Part shown: positions 5,424 to 6,600 of the stretch, piece by piece
Layout: each line of letters starts with the position of its first letter
Position numbering within the stretch: the first letter of the stretch is position 1
Assembly (NCBI GenBank): GCA_016794945.1
Contig: JAEUIX010000218.1
Span: 1-6,600 of the forward strand
From: Phycisphaerae bacterium
GTDB taxonomy: Bacteria > Planctomycetota > Phycisphaerae > Phycisphaerales > UBA1924
Length of the DNA stretch: 6,600 nt
Direction of reading: 5' to 3'
Translations under genes and position numbers: made by a program
Notes under the pieces: model-generated
The model's database searches: none
Told to the model about the DNA's origin: nothing
What the model saw: the letters and a program-made list of their open reading frames with translations, nothing else

Positions 5424-6326
5424 ATGTCCGACGCAAAGATCGAATTCGACTACAAGCGTCCCGCCGGCGAGCAGGTGATGGAGGCGCTGCGCCGAGCGCG
5501 AGAGCTGTCCGAGCGCAAGGCCGTTCGGCGGGTGGCGGCGGTGGCCGGGGCGCTGCTGCTGGCCCTCGGCGGCTGGTTCGCGTACGTGCAGTTGCGGCCG
5601 ATCGCCGTGCCGGACACCGAGTTCGACGACATCGAGGACGTGCTGGACTTCACGATGCTGAGCGACGATTTCAACCGCCTGCCGCTGCAGGAGCGCCTGG
5701 CGCTGCTCAAGGGCGTGATCAGCCGCCTCAAGGGCATGGGCGACGGCGACTCGGGGCTGATGGCGGCCTTCGCCGCGGGCCTGACTCGGCCGGCGCTGGA
5801 CCAGCTGCGGAAGAACGCCGAGAAGCTCTTCGTGGACCTGTGGGACTCGTTCGCGGAGGAGTACGAGACCGTCAAGGAGGCGGACCGCCAGGCCTACCTC
5901 GACGACGCGTTCGTCCGCTTCACCAAGATGGCCGAGGATCTCAGTGGGTTCACGATGCGCGAGGACGAAGGGCAGCGGCTGAGCGAGGCCAAGGAGAACG
6001 CCAAGCGCGACGCTGCCCGGCTGCGCGAGAGCGGCAGCCAGCCGATGCAGTCGCGCATGGTGACTCGGTTCATGCAGGACATGCAGGAGCGCGGCGGACC
6101 CCTGGCCAAGCCGCAGCAGCGGGACCGCATGGCGCGGTTCAGCCGCGACATGGTGCGGCACCTGCGCGGGCAGGACATCGATTCGGGCAAGGAGGCCTCG
6201 CCCGGGAGCATGCAGCCGGCACCGCGTCAGCCGCGGGCGCCGCGGGGCCCGCAGAAGGGTCCGGGAGGTGCGCCTCCGGCGCCGGCGCCCGGCGGCGGTG
6301 GCGGTGGCGGTGGCGGTGGCGGCTGA
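5424..6326 (+). CDS. Single-pass membrane protein of unknown function with polyglycine tail
   Basis: The product is 300 residues and no family is recognised. ATG 5424 has GGAG 6 bases upstream. Residues 1-36 are charged and probably cytoplasmic, with a strongly basic stretch at 22-36. A single hydrophobic helix spans about 37-56. By the positive-inside rule, the remaining 240 residues face the periplasm. That part starts with an acidic segment (Asp-Asp-Ile-Glu-Asp, 68-72) and continues as charged, probably helical sequence to about 250. It then becomes a Pro/Arg/Gly-rich low-complexity tail ending in eleven glycines (290-300). There are no cysteines and no visible catalytic motif. It follows the pseudopilin gene by 55 bp on the same strand and may be co-expressed with it, so an envelope role near the pseudopilus is possible but unproven. 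A scaffold or bitopic adaptor would fit equally well. Confidence 0.82.
   Translation: MSDAKIEFDYKRPAGEQVMEALRRARELSERKAVRRVAAVAGALLLALGGWFAYVQLRPIAVPDTEFDDIEDVLDFTMLSDDFNRLPLQERLALLKGVISRLKGMGDGDSGLMAAFAAGLTRPALDQLRKNAEKLFVDLWDSFAEEYETVKEADRQAYLDDAFVRFTKMAEDLSGFTMREDEGQRLSEAKENAKRDAARLRESGSQPMQSRMVTRFMQDMQERGGPLAKPQQRDRMARFSRDMVRHLRGQDIDSGKEASPGSMQPAPRQPRAPRGPQKGPGGAPPAPAPGGGGGGGGGGG
6291..6323 (+). repeat. GGC/GGT tandem repeat encoding eleven glycines
   Basis: Eleven glycine codons alternating mainly between GGC and GGT run directly into the TGA stop at 6324-6326. The core is a six-base GGTGGC unit repeated four times (6297-6320). Regular GG pairs could also allow a two-layer G-quadruplex on the coding strand. 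Such repeats change length easily by slippage, so the tail length may vary between strains. Confidence 0.85.
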
Positions 6327-6327
6327 T

Positions 6328-6600
6328 TCAGCGGCGGGATGGGGCGGGTTCTTCCGTGGTGCAGGTGATCTCCAGGCGGTGGCCCTCCGCCCGCAGGGCC
6401 ACGATGCGTACGCGCCGCCCGTCGGGCAGGCGCAGCGATGCGTCGCGCAGCAGCGGCCGCTCGGCGCGCAGCGCCCCCAGGAACTTGGCGGCCTCGGAAT
6501 CCTCCGGGGCGTCGAGCTCCGCCGCCGCCGCGCGGAGCGCCCAGGCCACCGGCACCGGCAACCGCCCGAGGGCGGCGGAGTCGGCGGTGAGCCAGAGCGC
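6328..6600 (-). CDS. Unidentified protein, C-terminal part, running off the right edge
   Basis: Reading leftwards from 6600 the frame stays open for 90 codons to a TGA at 6330-6328. The start is outside the window; the TTG at 6561 is internal to the open frame and is not supported as a start. Visible features are a hydrophobic Ala/Leu/Trp-containing beginning, a Glu/Asp/Ala helix-like middle, Leu-Pro-Asp-Gly-Arg-Arg-Val-Arg-Ile-Val suggesting a beta hairpin, and a short polar tail ending Pro-Ser-Arg-Arg. No family is recognised. A coding call is supported by GC-rich third codon positions, the absence of a credible gene on the other strand, and a stop placed one base from the converging gene's stop. 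The regular strand-turn-strand end could be a small C-terminal domain, but no function can be stated. Confidence 0.6.
   Translation of the reverse strand, partial: ALWLTADSAALGRLPVPVAWALRAAAAELDAPEDSEAAKFLGALRAERPLLRDASLRLPDGRRVRIVALRAEGHRLEITCTTEEPAPSRR

Noticed and set aside
5172..6161. A 329-codon minus-strand open frame
   Set aside because: It is antisense to the pseudopilin 3' end and the membrane-protein gene; its His/Arg/Leu-rich composition is typical of a shadow frame.
1..6600. CRISPR array, mobile element, tRNA, rRNA or defence genes
   Set aside because: No spaced direct repeats, terminal inverted repeats, transposase motifs, cloverleaf or nuclease/helicase signatures were seen.

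Overview
The window is very GC-rich and gene-dense, with short or overlapping gene junctions. It looks like a chromosomal segment from the Planctomycetota, probably a Phycisphaerae relative. The main clues are a type II pseudopilin of the planctomycetal style (Phe-Thr-Leu-Ile-Glu-Leu-Leu-Val-Val start, a Leu-Lys-Cys-Leu-Thr-Asn-Leu stretch, a Cys-Pro-Ser-Asp motif and a degenerate H-X9-DG-like tail) and secreted proteins with LTxxQ motifs. No lineage-specific marker is present, so this assignment is inference. I see no rRNA, tRNA, CRISPR array, transposase or phage gene.

Layout. At 1-159 (+) lies the C-terminal end of an extended SDR-type epimerase/dehydratase. It converges, with a 15-bp gap, on a minus-strand pair read right to left: pyrE (orotate phosphoribosyltransferase, 1125-1790) and a ketopantoate reductase family gene (175-1128). 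The two overlap by a GTGA junction, which suggests translational coupling. A divergent 194-bp region (1791-1984) separates pyrE from the plus-strand genes. It carries two overlapping, mutually exclusive hairpins and a possible extended -10 box very close to the pyrE start.

The plus strand then holds two exported, helical, proline-rich proteins (1985-2956 and 3103-4044). They share a module of about 27 residues and appear to be diverged tandem paralogues. The second overlaps tadA (tRNA adenosine deaminase, 4041-4562) by another GTGA junction. After a 116-bp gap come a pseudopilin (4679-5368) and a single-pass membrane protein ending in eleven glycines (5424-6326), 55 bp apart and probably co-transcribed. 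That gene converges, with a 1-bp gap, on the 3' part of an unidentified minus-strand gene that runs off the right edge (6328-6600).

How the genes work together. pyrE and tadA are housekeeping genes for UMP synthesis and wobble-inosine formation. The ketopantoate reductase homologue may serve coenzyme A synthesis or another NAD(P)-dependent reduction. The exported pair and the pseudopilin/membrane-protein pair are lineage-specific envelope genes without clear functions; they are the best candidates for undescribed biology. Nothing here shows a complete novel system.
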